64,000 nt of DNA from Aquitalea magnusonii (GTDB lineage: Bacteria > Pseudomonadota > Gammaproteobacteria > Burkholderiales > Chromobacteriaceae). The translations under genes were made by a program, and so were the position numbers. Below, in pieces: positions 54,753 to 63,522 of this stretch. The DNA lies in the NCBI RefSeq assembly GCF_003202035.1, contig NZ_QJKC01000002.1:189858-253857 (forward strand). Reading direction: 5' to 3'. The notes under the pieces are model-generated. The model was not told the origin of the DNA and did not search any database. It worked only from the letters and a program-made list of their open reading frames with translations. Within the stretch, counting starts at the first letter, position 1, and each line of letters starts with the position of its first letter.

Positions 54753-56207
54753 ATGCAAAAAGTCAGCAATATTTCCGATCTGCGCCTGCTGTTTCACCGC
54801 AATGAACGGCCGATCTACTTCATCAGCGCCACCAACTTCAACCTGCTGGGCATAGACCAGTGGGTCAACCGCTTCAAATACATCAACTACATCGACTGCT
54901 TCGATGGCCGCCACCCCAATGTCTTTGTGCCGCCGCAACTGCCGCATGAAGAATTCCAGTCCATCGAGGACATCAACAACTATCTGCTGCAACACAAGGA
55001 TGTGGTGGATTATGTCGAACGCGCTGGTGGCCGCCCGGTGGCGGTGTTCCTGATGTTCGATGCTGAAACCGAACGGCTGTGCCAGGAGCTGGGCATCGAA
55101 GTATGGTTCCCCAGTGCCGCCTTGCGCGAACGCTGCGACAACAAGATGGAAACCGTACGCATCGGCAACAAGGCCGGCGTACCTTCCGTCCCCAATGCCC
55201 TGAGCAAGGTGGACAGCTACGCCCATCTGCGCGAAATTGCCGACGCGCATGGCCTGGGCGAACAGCTGGTGGTGCAGACCGCTTTTGGCGACTCCGGCCA
55301 CACCACCTTTTTCATTTCCAGCGAGGCCGATTTCGACCGGCATGCCCAGGAAATCATCCAGGACCCGGAAGTCAAGATCATGAAGCGCATCAACTGCCGC
55401 GGTGCCACGCTGGAGGCCTGTGCCACCCGCAGCGGCACCCTGGTCGGACCACTGCTGACCGAGGTGGTGGGCGAACCGGAGCTGACCCCCTATCGCGGCG
55501 GCTGGTGCGGCAATGAAATCTTCCCCGGCGCCTTCAGCGAGGAAGTGCGCGCCAAGGCGCGCGACATGGCTTACCGCTTTGGCAACCAGCTGATGGCCGA
55601 AGGCTATCGCGGCTATTTCGATCTGGATTTCCTCATCGACAAGGACACGGACGAGGTCTATCTGGGCGAACTGAACCCGCGCATCTGCGGTGCCAGCCCG
55701 ATGACCAACCACGCGGCCTTTGCCTATGCCGATGTGCCGCTCTTCCTGTTCCACCTGCTGGAATTCTCCGGCATCGAGTTCGAACTGGACGTGGAAGAAC
55801 TCAACGCGCGCTGGGCCAACCCGGCCTTCATCGACAGCTGGAGCCAGCTGGTGATCAAGCACACCGCCAACAATGTCGACATCATCACCCATGCCCCGGC
55901 CACCGGCATCTACCGCATGGCGGATGACGGCTCGGTGTCCTACCATCGCTTCGATTACAAGCGCCAGGACATCGAATCGGAAAACGAAGCCTTCTTCCTG
56001 CGCATCAGCGGTCCGGGCGACTATCGCTACGAAGGCGCCGACCTGGGCATACTGATCACCCGTGGCCGCTCCATGACCGATGACTTCGCCCTCAACGAGC
56101 GCGCACGCCACTGGATAGCCGGCATCAAGAAATACTATGCCGCCAAACCCATCATGGCCGTGCACGACGAGCAAGTGCCCGCACCCGGCGCCTTCAAGAT
56201 CCTATAA
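54753..56207 (+). CDS. ATP-grasp ligase of unknown substrate
   Basis: A 484-residue cytoplasmic ATP-grasp enzyme, annotated in related genomes as biotin-carboxylase-like. The central region has the ATP-binding loop VVQTAFGDSGHTTFFI, the KIMKRINCRGATLEAC strand and the magnesium-binding GELNPRICGASPMTN. ATP-grasp enzymes join a carboxylate to an amine or thiol through an acyl-phosphate. The start at 54753 has CAGGGAG upstream; an alternative ATG at 54627 overlaps the nitrilase stop and would add 42 poorly structured residues. It sits between two amide hydrolases. Confidence 0.8.
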   Translation: MQKVSNISDLRLLFHRNERPIYFISATNFNLLGIDQWVNRFKYINYIDCFDGRHPNVFVPPQLPHEEFQSIEDINNYLLQHKDVVDYVERAGGRPVAVFLMFDAETERLCQELGIEVWFPSAALRERCDNKMETVRIGNKAGVPSVPNALSKVDSYAHLREIADAHGLGEQLVVQTAFGDSGHTTFFISSEADFDRHAQEIIQDPEVKIMKRINCRGATLEACATRSGTLVGPLLTEVVGEPELTPYRGGWCGNEIFPGAFSEEVRAKARDMAYRFGNQLMAEGYRGYFDLDFLIDKDTDEVYLGELNPRICGASPMTNHAAFAYADVPLFLFHLLEFSGIEFELDVEELNARWANPAFIDSWSQLVIKHTANNVDIITHAPATGIYRMADDGSVSYHRFDYKRQDIESENEAFFLRISGPGDYRYEGADLGILITRGRSMTDDFALNERARHWIAGIKKYYAAKPIMAVHDEQVPAPGAFKIL

Positions 56208-56270
56208 TCCGCTCAGCGCCACCCTGGTCGTTGCCCTGGCATGGCAGCGGTCATCAACCTAGTGAGACAC

Positions 56271-57263
56271 ATGCGCTGTACATTCGAAGCGATCCGCGAA
56301 TACACACCGGGAGCGCGCTGGCAGGCACTGTTCCAGCTGCGCTGGCCGGCCTATCAGCAGTGGTTTCTGCGCGATGGCTATCGTGCCCGCCCCTCTTATC
56401 TGGCCGGGCGCCGCGCACTGCGCCAGCACATGCCGGAGCTGGCGCAGCTGTATCAGCAGCTATGCGAGCTGGCCGGCGGCGGCGATCTGGAAGCACGCTT
56501 TCTGTCGCAATGGTGTCCGCCATCGTATATTTCCGGTTGCTCGCAAGCGGTATGGCTGGATCCCTATGGTGTGGAAGGTCCGCTGCTGGCACGCAATTAC
56601 GACTACGCGCCATCACTGCTGGAAGGCAGCTGGCTGTCCACCCGCTGGCTGGGCCGCCAGGTGCTGGCCATGAGTGACTGCCTGTGGGGTGCGCTGGACG
56701 GTATCAACGAGGACGGTCTGGCCGTTTCACTCTCCTTTGGCGGCCGCACCGCCGTTGGCGAGGGTTTCGGCATTCCGCTGGTCATGCGCTACCTGCTGGA
56801 AACCGCCAGCAATACCGCCGAAGCGGTAGCCATCCTGCAGCGCCTGCCGGTGCACATGACCTATAACATCAGCCTGCTGGACAAGTGCAGTCATTGGGCA
56901 ACGGTGTTCGTGGCGCCGGACCGGCCCACCGAAGTGGTCAGCCGCAGCGCGGTAGCCAACCACCAGCACGGGCTGGAATGGCAGGCGCATGCCCGTGCCA
57001 CCCTGTCGGAAGAGCGCGAATGGATGCTGGGCCAGGGGGTGCGCAAGGCGGAACGCGCCGATGACGTGCTGCGCACCCTGCTGCGCCCCCCCTTGTTCCA
57101 GACTGCCTATGGCCGTGGCTATGGCACGCTGTATACGGCGGCCTACCATCCGCACACGCTGATGGCCGAACTGCTGTGGCCCGACATGCGCTGGCCGCAG
57201 TACTGCCTGGATGTGCAGGAAGGCGTGCTGAATGTGCGCTTCGACGCCAATCACGCGGGCTAA
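56271..57263 (+). CDS. C45-family Ntn-hydrolase (acyltransferase/amidase)
   Basis: A 330-residue protein resembling the acyl-CoA:6-aminopenicillanate acyltransferase (peptidase C45) family. These enzymes autocleave at Gly-Cys to expose an N-terminal Cys nucleophile. The predicted site is Gly89-Cys90 in YISGCSQAVW, followed by LLARNYDYAP, MSDCLWGALDGINEDGLAVSLSFGGR and VANHQHGLEWQ, all in family order. ATG 56271 (GTGAG upstream) is preferred over 56241. The substrate is unknown. It is the last of the amidase/ATP-grasp/C45 series. Confidence 0.82.
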   Translation: MRCTFEAIREYTPGARWQALFQLRWPAYQQWFLRDGYRARPSYLAGRRALRQHMPELAQLYQQLCELAGGGDLEARFLSQWCPPSYISGCSQAVWLDPYGVEGPLLARNYDYAPSLLEGSWLSTRWLGRQVLAMSDCLWGALDGINEDGLAVSLSFGGRTAVGEGFGIPLVMRYLLETASNTAEAVAILQRLPVHMTYNISLLDKCSHWATVFVAPDRPTEVVSRSAVANHQHGLEWQAHARATLSEEREWMLGQGVRKAERADDVLRTLLRPPLFQTAYGRGYGTLYTAAYHPHTLMAELLWPDMRWPQYCLDVQEGVLNVRFDANHAG

Positions 57264-57559
57264 GAGCGGCGAACAAAACCTCCTACTTTTTGCGCCGCCG
57301 CCGGCCCGCGCCAGCGGGCCACTGCCATTCCCTCACCGCCAGCCAACACGCGGGCCACAGCGCAGCGGGACGGATAACGGAATATTCAAAAAAGATAATG
57401 AAAACAGTAAAATAATGACAAAATGGCTATATGTCATAAATCGGTAATATTTTTTACGCAAAGCATGTGGCAGACTGTGGCAGGTTTTTAAACACTTTAG
57501 TCCAGTTGAAATTACTCAAACCGATAGAGTAAGTCACTGTACGCGCGAGGAATGCCAGC
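57264..57559. other. AT-rich intergenic region
   Basis: No gene is seen. A GC hairpin (57303-57320, GGCCCGC / GCGGGCC) after the C45 gene lacks a T run. From about 57370 to 57540 the sequence is unusually AT-rich for this genome, with A tracts and a short dyad (ATGACA 57415-57420, TGTCAT 57432-57437). It probably contains the promoter of the next gene and could attract a nucleoid protein such as MvaT or H-NS; that is inference. Confidence 0.5.
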
Positions 57560-57985
57560 ATGAATGCCGCCAAGAAAATCCGCCGTTTTATTGAAGAAAA
57601 CAAGGATCATGAGCAAGTCCAGGTATTGAAAGACCTGGCTGCGGCACTGGAAATGGGACGGCCTTTTGATTTGGGCAGCCTGTATCAGATCGATATGCGC
57701 TATTTCGAAGTCGCACTGGATTTGTTGAAAGACTGGCGCTTCGACCACCATATTGCCGCCCGCAGCAAGCTGCTGGAACAGCTGCTTACCGAAATTGCCC
57801 CGGATCTGCGTGTGGAAGAAAGCACCAGCCCAGCCGCAGTCCGTGACGACAGCGAGCCGGCAACTCCGCCGGTCCAGTCTTCGGCAGCGGCAGACTGCGC
57901 GGCAGCCGAAGCCGCTCCGGCGGAGGCCGAAGCCGTCGCCGCCAAACCGGCACGCAGCCGCCGCAAGAGCAGCCCCGCCGCCTGA
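57560..57985 (+). CDS. Conserved hypothetical protein with basic Ala-rich tail (141 aa)
   Basis: Not recognised. Residues 1-80 are a compact helical domain (AAKKIRRFIEENKDHEQVQVL, then GRPFDLGSLYQIDMRYFEVALDLLKDWRFDHH). Residues 85-141 are a low-complexity Ala/Glu/Pro linker ending in a basic tail (KPARSRRKSSPAA), like those of histone-like or phasin-associated proteins. GAGGAA lies 7 nt before the ATG. It stands alone after a long AT-rich region. Confidence 0.72.
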   Translation: MNAAKKIRRFIEENKDHEQVQVLKDLAAALEMGRPFDLGSLYQIDMRYFEVALDLLKDWRFDHHIAARSKLLEQLLTEIAPDLRVEESTSPAAVRDDSEPATPPVQSSAAADCAAAEAAPAEAEAVAAKPARSRRKSSPAA

Positions 57986-58065
57986 GCGCTGCTGGCTGAC
58001 ACCAGACAGCAGCTTGCGCAGCCGACCCCGGCAATGGCCCGGCCAGCGGCTGTCGGGAGCCGGAC

Positions 58066-58920
58066 TTAGCCGCAGACTTCAGCCAGCCGCGCCGGCTGGC
58101 TGACCAGGAAGTTCCCCTCCCCCTGCAGGCTGACAATGCGCGCATTGCGCCGCGTCTCCCAGCTATCCACCGGATATTGCCTGGCCCAGGCACACATCAG
58201 CTGCCGGTCCTGCCGGCTCATGTTCAATGCATAGCGCTGATGCATGTACAAGGTGATGCGGGCGGCACGGCCGCGCACTTCCTCACGCGGCTGCACGCGC
58301 TTGCCGGCAAAATCGACTACCGTGCCGCACTGGCCGTAGATGCGGGTCGGTTGTCTGGCCCAGGCACTGTAGGACAGATTGCTGCGATCGGCATTCACCT
58401 CGCCCACTGCCGGCACCAGATTGTTCAGATCACCTTCAGCCAGCCGGTAGACCTCGTCATTGCCCGAGCAATTCTTGCGTCCGCCCTGCTGCCAGCACTG
58501 GCGCTGATGGCCCAGCACCCAGGCCGGCACCACATGTTCCCATTCGATACGCCGGGCCCGTTCCGGATTCTTGCGCGGCACATAACCGCAGGACAACCAG
58601 TCCACCGCCTTGCCCTGATAAGCACAACCGCAATAAAAATCCTCCTGCATGCCGGCAAATACCTTGGGCAACACGCGCTTGGCCCCGTTGAAATCGCGGT
58701 GACCCACCGCCTTGTCACCGCGCACCAGCGCAGACAGCACCACCTTGTCCGCTGGTCCACCCGCCGGCGCTGTCGTCTGCCCACCGGCTGCCTGCAGCTG
58801 GCGCACCATGGTTTCACCCAGCTGGGCCAGCGCCTTCACCTCTCGCGGCAGCTTGACGCCACCGTCCCTGTCACAGCCGCACAAGGCCAGCAGCAACAAG
58901 CCATAAAACCGTTTTTGCAT
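58066..58920 (-). CDS. Endonuclease I (EndA/NucM family), predicted lipoprotein
   Basis: A 284-residue secreted DNase of the EndA/NucM beta-beta-alpha metal family. The core has RIEWEHVVPAWVLG with the catalytic His, and LAEGDLNNLVPAVGEVNADRSN with the metal-binding Asn. Several Cys pairs fit periplasmic disulfides. The N terminus MQKRFYGLLLLALCGC has a lipobox-like LCGC, so a lipid anchor is possible instead of the soluble signal peptide of E. coli EndA. It is divergent from the gluconate regulator gene. Confidence 0.88.
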   Translation of the reverse strand: MQKRFYGLLLLALCGCDRDGGVKLPREVKALAQLGETMVRQLQAAGGQTTAPAGGPADKVVLSALVRGDKAVGHRDFNGAKRVLPKVFAGMQEDFYCGCAYQGKAVDWLSCGYVPRKNPERARRIEWEHVVPAWVLGHQRQCWQQGGRKNCSGNDEVYRLAEGDLNNLVPAVGEVNADRSNLSYSAWARQPTRIYGQCGTVVDFAGKRVQPREEVRGRAARITLYMHQRYALNMSRQDRQLMCAWARQYPVDSWETRRNARIVSLQGEGNFLVSQPARLAEVCG

Positions 58921-59106
58921 TTCTACCGTGCCACCACCGCGGGTCCGCGCGTCTGGTCGACTCCTGTACTTTGGGGAGGGGCACTATAACCGTCGCCGCC
59001 ACATTTTCAAACAGGGCACCGCAAGCGGCAGGCAGCGTGGGCAGGCCGGTCTGCGTTACAATTCCGCCTCCGGGCAGTGTCGCCCGGCTTTCACAGCAGG
59101 TAGAGC

Positions 59107-60132
59107 ATGTCGAGAAAACCGCGCCTTCGTTCCGGCTCCGGCGTCACCATGCATGATGTCGGCCAGGCGGCCGGCGTCAGTGCCATCACCGTGTCCCGCG
59201 CCTTGCACTCGCCAGAGCGGGTCACGCCGGCCCTGCGTGAAAAAATCCTGCAGTTGGTCGAACAACTGGGCTATGTGCCCAACCGCTCGGCACGCCAGCT
59301 GGCCTCGGCCCGTTCGCACACGGTACTGGTGCTGATCCCCTCGCTCAGCAATACCGTGTTCATCGACGCGCTGGCCGGTATCGAATCCGTGCTGCAGCCA
59401 GCCGGCTACCAGATGCTGATCGGCAATACCCATTACAGCGACAGCGAGGAACTGGCCCTGCTGCGCGCCTATCTGCAACACAGCCCGGATGGTTTGCTGG
59501 TGACCGGACTGCAGCAGGCCGAGGCATTCAGCCGCATCCTGGCGGAGCGCCAGTTGCCGGCGGTGTACATGATGGATCTGAGCGATGATGGCCGACCCTG
59601 TGTGGGGCTGTCGCAGGAAGCCGCCGGCGCGGCCATGACCCGCCATCTGCTGCAGCGGGGCCGGCGGCGCATCGCCTATCTGGCCGCCCAGCTGGACGAG
59701 CGGGTGCTCAAGCGGCTGCAAGGCTACCGCCAGGAACTGACCGCCGCCGGCTGCCACGATCCGGCGCTGGAATGGCTGAACCCGGCCCCGTCCAGCATGC
59801 AGCTGGGGGCGGACATGCTCGATGCACTGCTGGCCGCCCACCCCGATTGCGACGCCGTATTCTGCTGCAATGACGACCTGGCCATCGGTGCCATTGCCCG
59901 TTGCCAGCAGCGCGGCATTGCCGTGCCGGCGCAACTGGCCATTGGCGGTTTCAATGACTTGCAGGCTGCCGCCTGGACCACGCCGCCACTGAGCACGATC
60001 GCCACGCCACGCTTTGCCATTGGTGCTGCCGCGGCCCGCCTGCTGCTGCAACAGCTGCACGGACAGCAGGACAGCGGTGGCAGCCGCTGCCTTGATCTGG
60101 GCTTCCAGCTCCAGCAACGCGGCAGTACCTGA
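59107..60132 (+). CDS. gntR: LacI-family gluconate regulator GntR
   Basis: A 341-residue repressor. The HTH is GVTMHDVGQAAGVSAITVSRALHSPERVTPALREKI (about 12-47), followed by the hinge RSARQLASARS and the periplasmic-binding-like ligand domain (VLVLIPSLSNTVFIDALAGIE, PDGLLVTG, DAVFCCNDDLAIGAIARC). The sequence is close in style to E. coli GntR. Two perfect 14-bp operators flank the promoter region of gntK 215 nt downstream; none is seen upstream of gntR itself. Confidence 0.9.
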   Translation: MSRKPRLRSGSGVTMHDVGQAAGVSAITVSRALHSPERVTPALREKILQLVEQLGYVPNRSARQLASARSHTVLVLIPSLSNTVFIDALAGIESVLQPAGYQMLIGNTHYSDSEELALLRAYLQHSPDGLLVTGLQQAEAFSRILAERQLPAVYMMDLSDDGRPCVGLSQEAAGAAMTRHLLQRGRRRIAYLAAQLDERVLKRLQGYRQELTAAGCHDPALEWLNPAPSSMQLGADMLDALLAAHPDCDAVFCCNDDLAIGAIARCQQRGIAVPAQLAIGGFNDLQAAAWTTPPLSTIATPRFAIGAAAARLLLQQLHGQQDSGGSRCLDLGFQLQQRGST

Positions 60133-60346
60133 GACCGCGGGCGGGGTGGTGTGCGCTACCGTTGCACGCCGCCCACAGCCAAGCCTGCCCAGCCGCCACG
60201 GCAGGGCAAGCCATTGATTTCAAACAACTCGTACCAGTCAAGCGCCTGAGCAGCCGCCAGCCATCAGCTTCGGCACGCTCACGCGCCGCATGCGGCGACC
60301 ATCGTCTGCTGCCCTGCAGCATGGAAAGACATTGCCGCCGCCGAAT

Positions 60347-60360
60347 TGTTAGCGCTAACA
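60347..60360 (+). promoter_or_regulatory. GntR operator O1
   Basis: TGTTAGCGCTAACA is a perfect 14-bp palindrome of the LacI/GntR type, identical to O2. Its centre is 56 bp from the centre of O2. Confidence 0.82.
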
Positions 60361-60402
60361 TTGCGCACGCACCGCCCAGGGCGGTTTTCTTTCACCACCA
60401 TA

Positions 60403-60416
60403 TGTTAGCGCTAACA
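60403..60416 (+). promoter_or_regulatory. GntR operator O2, overlapping the gntK start
   Basis: A second perfect TGTTAGCGCTAACA. Its last A is the first base of the gntK ATG, so repressor binding covers the start of the coding region. Confidence 0.82.
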
Positions 60417-60925
60417 TGAAGCAACCCAATATCGTGGTCATGGGGGTCACCGGCTGCGGCAAGAGCAGCCTGGGCCTGGCCCTGGCCAATGCACTCGGCG
60501 CCAGTTACATCGAAGGCGACAGCTATCACCCGCCGCAGAATATTGCGCGCATGGCAGCCGGCATCCCCCTGACCGATGCCGACCGGGCAGGCTGGCTGGC
60601 CTTGCTGGCGCAACGGCTGGCCAGCGGTGTGGCCCAGGGCGAAGCCATGGTGCTGGCCTGTTCGGCGCTCAAGCGTCGCTACCGCGATACGCTGCGCCAG
60701 GGCGACCCTAAGCTGCTGTTCGTCCATCTGGCTGGCAACAAAGCGCTGATTGCCGAGCGCATGGCCGCCCGTGACGCCCATTTCATGCCCGGCAGCCTGC
60801 TGGACAGCCAGTTCCACGATCTGGAAGAACCGGCTGGCGATGAACGCTGCATCCGCTGCGACATCAGCCAGCCGCTGGACCGCCTGTTGCAGCAGCTGCT
60901 GCAGCAACTGGCGCAACACCAATAA
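60416..60925 (+). CDS. gntK: Gluconokinase
   Basis: A 169-residue kinase that phosphorylates gluconate to 6-phosphogluconate. The P-loop MGVTGCGKSS (about 9-18), EGDSYHPPQNIARMAAGIPLTDADR and CSALKRRYRDTLR are GntK hallmarks. The ATG at 60416 overlaps operator O2, and no ribosome site is visible before it, so the mRNA may be leaderless or start within the operator. A later in-frame Met would remove the P-loop. The MFS permease follows after 28 nt. Confidence 0.93.
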   Translation: MKQPNIVVMGVTGCGKSSLGLALANALGASYIEGDSYHPPQNIARMAAGIPLTDADRAGWLALLAQRLASGVAQGEAMVLACSALKRRYRDTLRQGDPKLLFVHLAGNKALIAERMAARDAHFMPGSLLDSQFHDLEEPAGDERCIRCDISQPLDRLLQQLLQQLAQHQ

Positions 60926-60953
60926 CAACACATCCCTGCCAAGGAGAATTCAG

Positions 60954-62276
60954 GTGACAACACGACACAGCATGACCACGCCACAACGGCGTTGGCGCAT
61001 AGGCGGCCTGCTGGGCATTGGCGTACTGGTCAATTATTTCGACCGCATCAGCCTGTCGGTGGCCGCCCCGCAATTGCAACAGGAATTTCACCTGTCCAGC
61101 AGCGATCTGGGCCTGCTGTTCAGTGCCTTTTTCTGGACCTATGCGCTGCTGCAGATTCCCACCGGGCTGATCCTGGACCGCTTCGGCGTCACTCGCGTCG
61201 GCCGTTGGGGGGCATTGCTGTGGGGGCTGGCCTCCACCCTCACCGCCTGTGCCGGCGGCTTTGCTGGCATTTTCGTGGCGCGCGCCCTGCTGGGCGTGGC
61301 CGAAGCGCCAGGGTTTCCGGTCAGCGCCAAGGCTACCGGCTACTGGTTCCCGCGGCGTGAACGCGCCATGGCCACGGCGATTTTCGATGCGGCCGCCAAG
61401 TTTTCCAATGTGATCGGCGTGCCGCTGGTGGCGCTGACCGTGGTCCACCTGGGCTGGCGCTGGGGTTTTGGCCTCACCGCCCTGCTCAGCCTGGCCTACT
61501 TCATTGCCTTTACCCTGATCTATCGTGATCCAAGCCAGGACAGCAAGCTGTCGGCAGAGGAATACCGCCATATCGTGGAGGGTGGGGCCACTGCGGAAGG
61601 GGTGAGCCAGGGCGGATCGCTGGCCATGCTGGGCTATCTGCTGCGGCAGCGCAAGGTGTGGGGACTGTCCATCGGTTTTGCCGCCTATGGCTATGTGTTT
61701 TACCTGTTTCTTACCTGGTTGCCCGGCTATCTGGTGCAGACCATGCAGATGAGCATCCTGAAATCGGCCAGCTATGCCGCCATTCCGTGGATATTCGCCA
61801 CCCTGTCCGACCTGCTGGTGGGCGGCTGGCTGATCGACCACCTGATTGCCCGTGGCCACGATGAAACCCGCGTACGCAAAGGCGTGCTGCTGGGCGGCAT
61901 GCTGCTGGGACTGGCGGTATTCGGCGCCACCACCACCAGCGACCCGGTCATCGCCATCATCTGGATCACCATCGCGCTCAGCGGGCTGGCGGCGGCGGCA
62001 CCGGTGGGATGGTCGCTGCCCTCGCTGATTGCACCGCATGGCGGCACCGGCACCGTGGGCGGCATCATGAACTTTGCCAACAACATGATGGGAGCGGTGG
62101 CCCCCATCGTTACCGGCTATATCGTGGGCAGCACCCACTCCTTCAGCAATGCCTTTCTGGTGGCCGGAGTGATGCTGATCATCGGCATGCTGGCCTTTGT
62201 CTTCCTGCTGGGGCGCATCGAGACCATCGCGCCCCCGGCCGCAGTGGGCCAGGCCCTGCCCGACTCCACAGGCTAG
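60954..62276 (+). CDS. MFS transporter, probable gluconate/sugar-acid permease
   Basis: A 440-residue permease with twelve membrane helices of the anion:cation symporter (GudP/DgoT-like) branch. Signatures are VNYFDRISLSVAAPQL after helix 1, LDRFGVTRVGRWGALLWG in the first loop, and ARALLGVAEAPGFPVSAKATGYWFPRRERAMA. GTG 60954 is chosen because AAGGAG lies 8 nt upstream; the ATG at 60972 is the alternative. Its place after gntK and under GntR operators predicts gluconate uptake. It is not the usual GntP/GntT type. Confidence 0.85.
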   Translation: MTTRHSMTTPQRRWRIGGLLGIGVLVNYFDRISLSVAAPQLQQEFHLSSSDLGLLFSAFFWTYALLQIPTGLILDRFGVTRVGRWGALLWGLASTLTACAGGFAGIFVARALLGVAEAPGFPVSAKATGYWFPRRERAMATAIFDAAAKFSNVIGVPLVALTVVHLGWRWGFGLTALLSLAYFIAFTLIYRDPSQDSKLSAEEYRHIVEGGATAEGVSQGGSLAMLGYLLRQRKVWGLSIGFAAYGYVFYLFLTWLPGYLVQTMQMSILKSASYAAIPWIFATLSDLLVGGWLIDHLIARGHDETRVRKGVLLGGMLLGLAVFGATTTSDPVIAIIWITIALSGLAAAAPVGWSLPSLIAPHGGTGTVGGIMNFANNMMGAVAPIVTGYIVGSTHSFSNAFLVAGVMLIIGMLAFVFLLGRIETIAPPAAVGQALPDSTG

Positions 62277-62601
62277 GGGCGCTGCAGCGTCTTGCCAGGC
62301 GGTGGGCGGCCAGACAAAAGCGGCCAGGAAAACCCCTGCCCTGGCCTTGCGACGCCTTGTTCCAGCCACGCAAGGCCAGTTTGTCGGCCGCTCCAGTCAC
62401 TGCGCCAGTCATGCCGATGCCCCGCCTGCCGGGGCGTTTTGCTGTCAATGTCACAGTGCCTGCTTCAACAGCCAGTTTCATCCTGATCGCTTGGCTGCAA
62501 TTATCGCCGGGTCACTGACAGACCTGTCTCCCCATACAGGGCCTTGTCATCTGCTCCGTGACGTCTTCGCAGTCCACCCCGCGTATCAAAGAGGATCAAA
62601 C
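62277..62601. other. Intergenic region downstream of the permease
   Basis: No gene is supported. A plus-strand terminator lies at 62419-62440. The remaining part before the stress protein gene probably holds its promoter; no clear boxes are seen. Confidence 0.5.
62419..62440 (+). terminator. Intrinsic terminator of the gluconate operon
   Basis: GCCCCG / CGGGGC with a short loop followed by GTTTT, about 140 nt past the permease stop. Confidence 0.65.
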
Positions 62602-63105
62602 ATGGAACAACATCAGCCCAGCGTTTTCATCTACCCCACCCATGCCGAAGCCGAGCAGGCCATCCGCATCCTGGATCGCGCCGGCTTCGATATCAAGCAA
62701 CTGTCTATCATCGGCAAGGGCTACCATAGCGAGGAACATCCGGTCGGCTTTTATACCACCGGTGAAAAAATCAAGACCTGGGGCGGCGTAGGCGCCTTCT
62801 GGGGCGGGCTATGGGGCCTGCTGTTTGCGCCGGCGGTCTTCCTGCTGCCCGGCGTCGGCCTGGTAGCCATGGCCGGGCCTGTGGTCACCACCCTGGTCAG
62901 CGCCCTGGAAGGTGCGGTCGTGGTGGGCGGGGTATCTGCCATTGCCGCCGCGCTGAGCAAGCTGGGAGTCAAGAAGGCCGATGCAGTGGAATATGAATCG
63001 GCACTGAAGGCTGACAAATATGTGCTGCTGGTGCATGGCTCGGCCGAGCAGCAGGAAAAGGCCAGCAGCATTCTGAGCAATGCCGAGGCCTGGAAATCCG
63101 CCTGA
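62602..63105 (+). CDS. General stress protein, YflT/17M-like (DUF1269-type)
   Basis: A 167-residue protein with an N-terminal flavodoxin-like heat-induced-stress domain (SVFIYPTHAEAEQAIRILDRAGFDIKQLSIIGKGYH), a Gly-rich hydrophobic middle (GGVGAFWGGLWGLLFAPAVFLLPGVG ... GAVVVGGVSAIAAAL) and a C-terminal domain ending in VLLVHGSAEQQEKA. This layout matches the DUF1269/YflT group linked to stress in many bacteria. The exact role is unknown. The start at 62602 follows AGAGGA. Confidence 0.8.
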   Translation: MEQHQPSVFIYPTHAEAEQAIRILDRAGFDIKQLSIIGKGYHSEEHPVGFYTTGEKIKTWGGVGAFWGGLWGLLFAPAVFLLPGVGLVAMAGPVVTTLVSALEGAVVVGGVSAIAAALSKLGVKKADAVEYESALKADKYVLLVHGSAEQQEKASSILSNAEAWKSA

Positions 63106-63155
63106 TCATCCGCCCGGACCGCAAGCTGGCTGCATGCCGGCTTGCGGCCTCATCC

Positions 63156-63446
63156 TCATTCCAGCGGCTGCAGCAGCTTCACCCCGACCGGCGCCGCCAG
63201 CTTGTCCGCCACCCACTCCCGGTAAGCCAGATAGTGCGCTGCCGCCCGATGAGCTTCTACCGCCGCCATGTCCTGGTAGGCTTCGAATACATGCAGCACA
63301 TGGGGCTGATCGTCCGGCTGCAATACCTGGTATTGCAAGCAGCCGGCTTCCTGCCGGCTGGCTTGCTGCATGTCACGCATGGCGGCACAGACCGCGGCGG
63401 TGCTTTCGGGTTTGCATTGCAGGGTGGCAAAGATGTACACACTCAT
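63156..63446 (-). CDS. Antibiotic biosynthesis monooxygenase (ABM)-fold protein
   Basis: A 96-residue ferredoxin-like ABM protein (VYIFATLQCKPESTAAVCAAM ... AGCLQYQVLQPDDQPHVLHVFEAYQDMAAVEAHRAAAHYLAY). The pattern Q-x-L-x-x-D-x-x-P...F-E-x-Y-x-D...H matches YgiN-like quinol monooxygenases. The substrate is unknown. It is just downstream (76 nt) of the DJ-1/PfpI gene on the same strand and may be co-transcribed in an electrophile or quinone detoxification unit. Confidence 0.82.
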   Translation of the reverse strand: MSVYIFATLQCKPESTAAVCAAMRDMQQASRQEAGCLQYQVLQPDDQPHVLHVFEAYQDMAAVEAHRAAAHYLAYREWVADKLAAPVGVKLLQPLE

Positions 63447-63522
63447 GACGATTCCTTGTGCTGTCTGGCGGCCGTCGGCCGCAACAGGCTTATATTACGC
63501 CGGCACGGCGCTGGCCGCGCAA

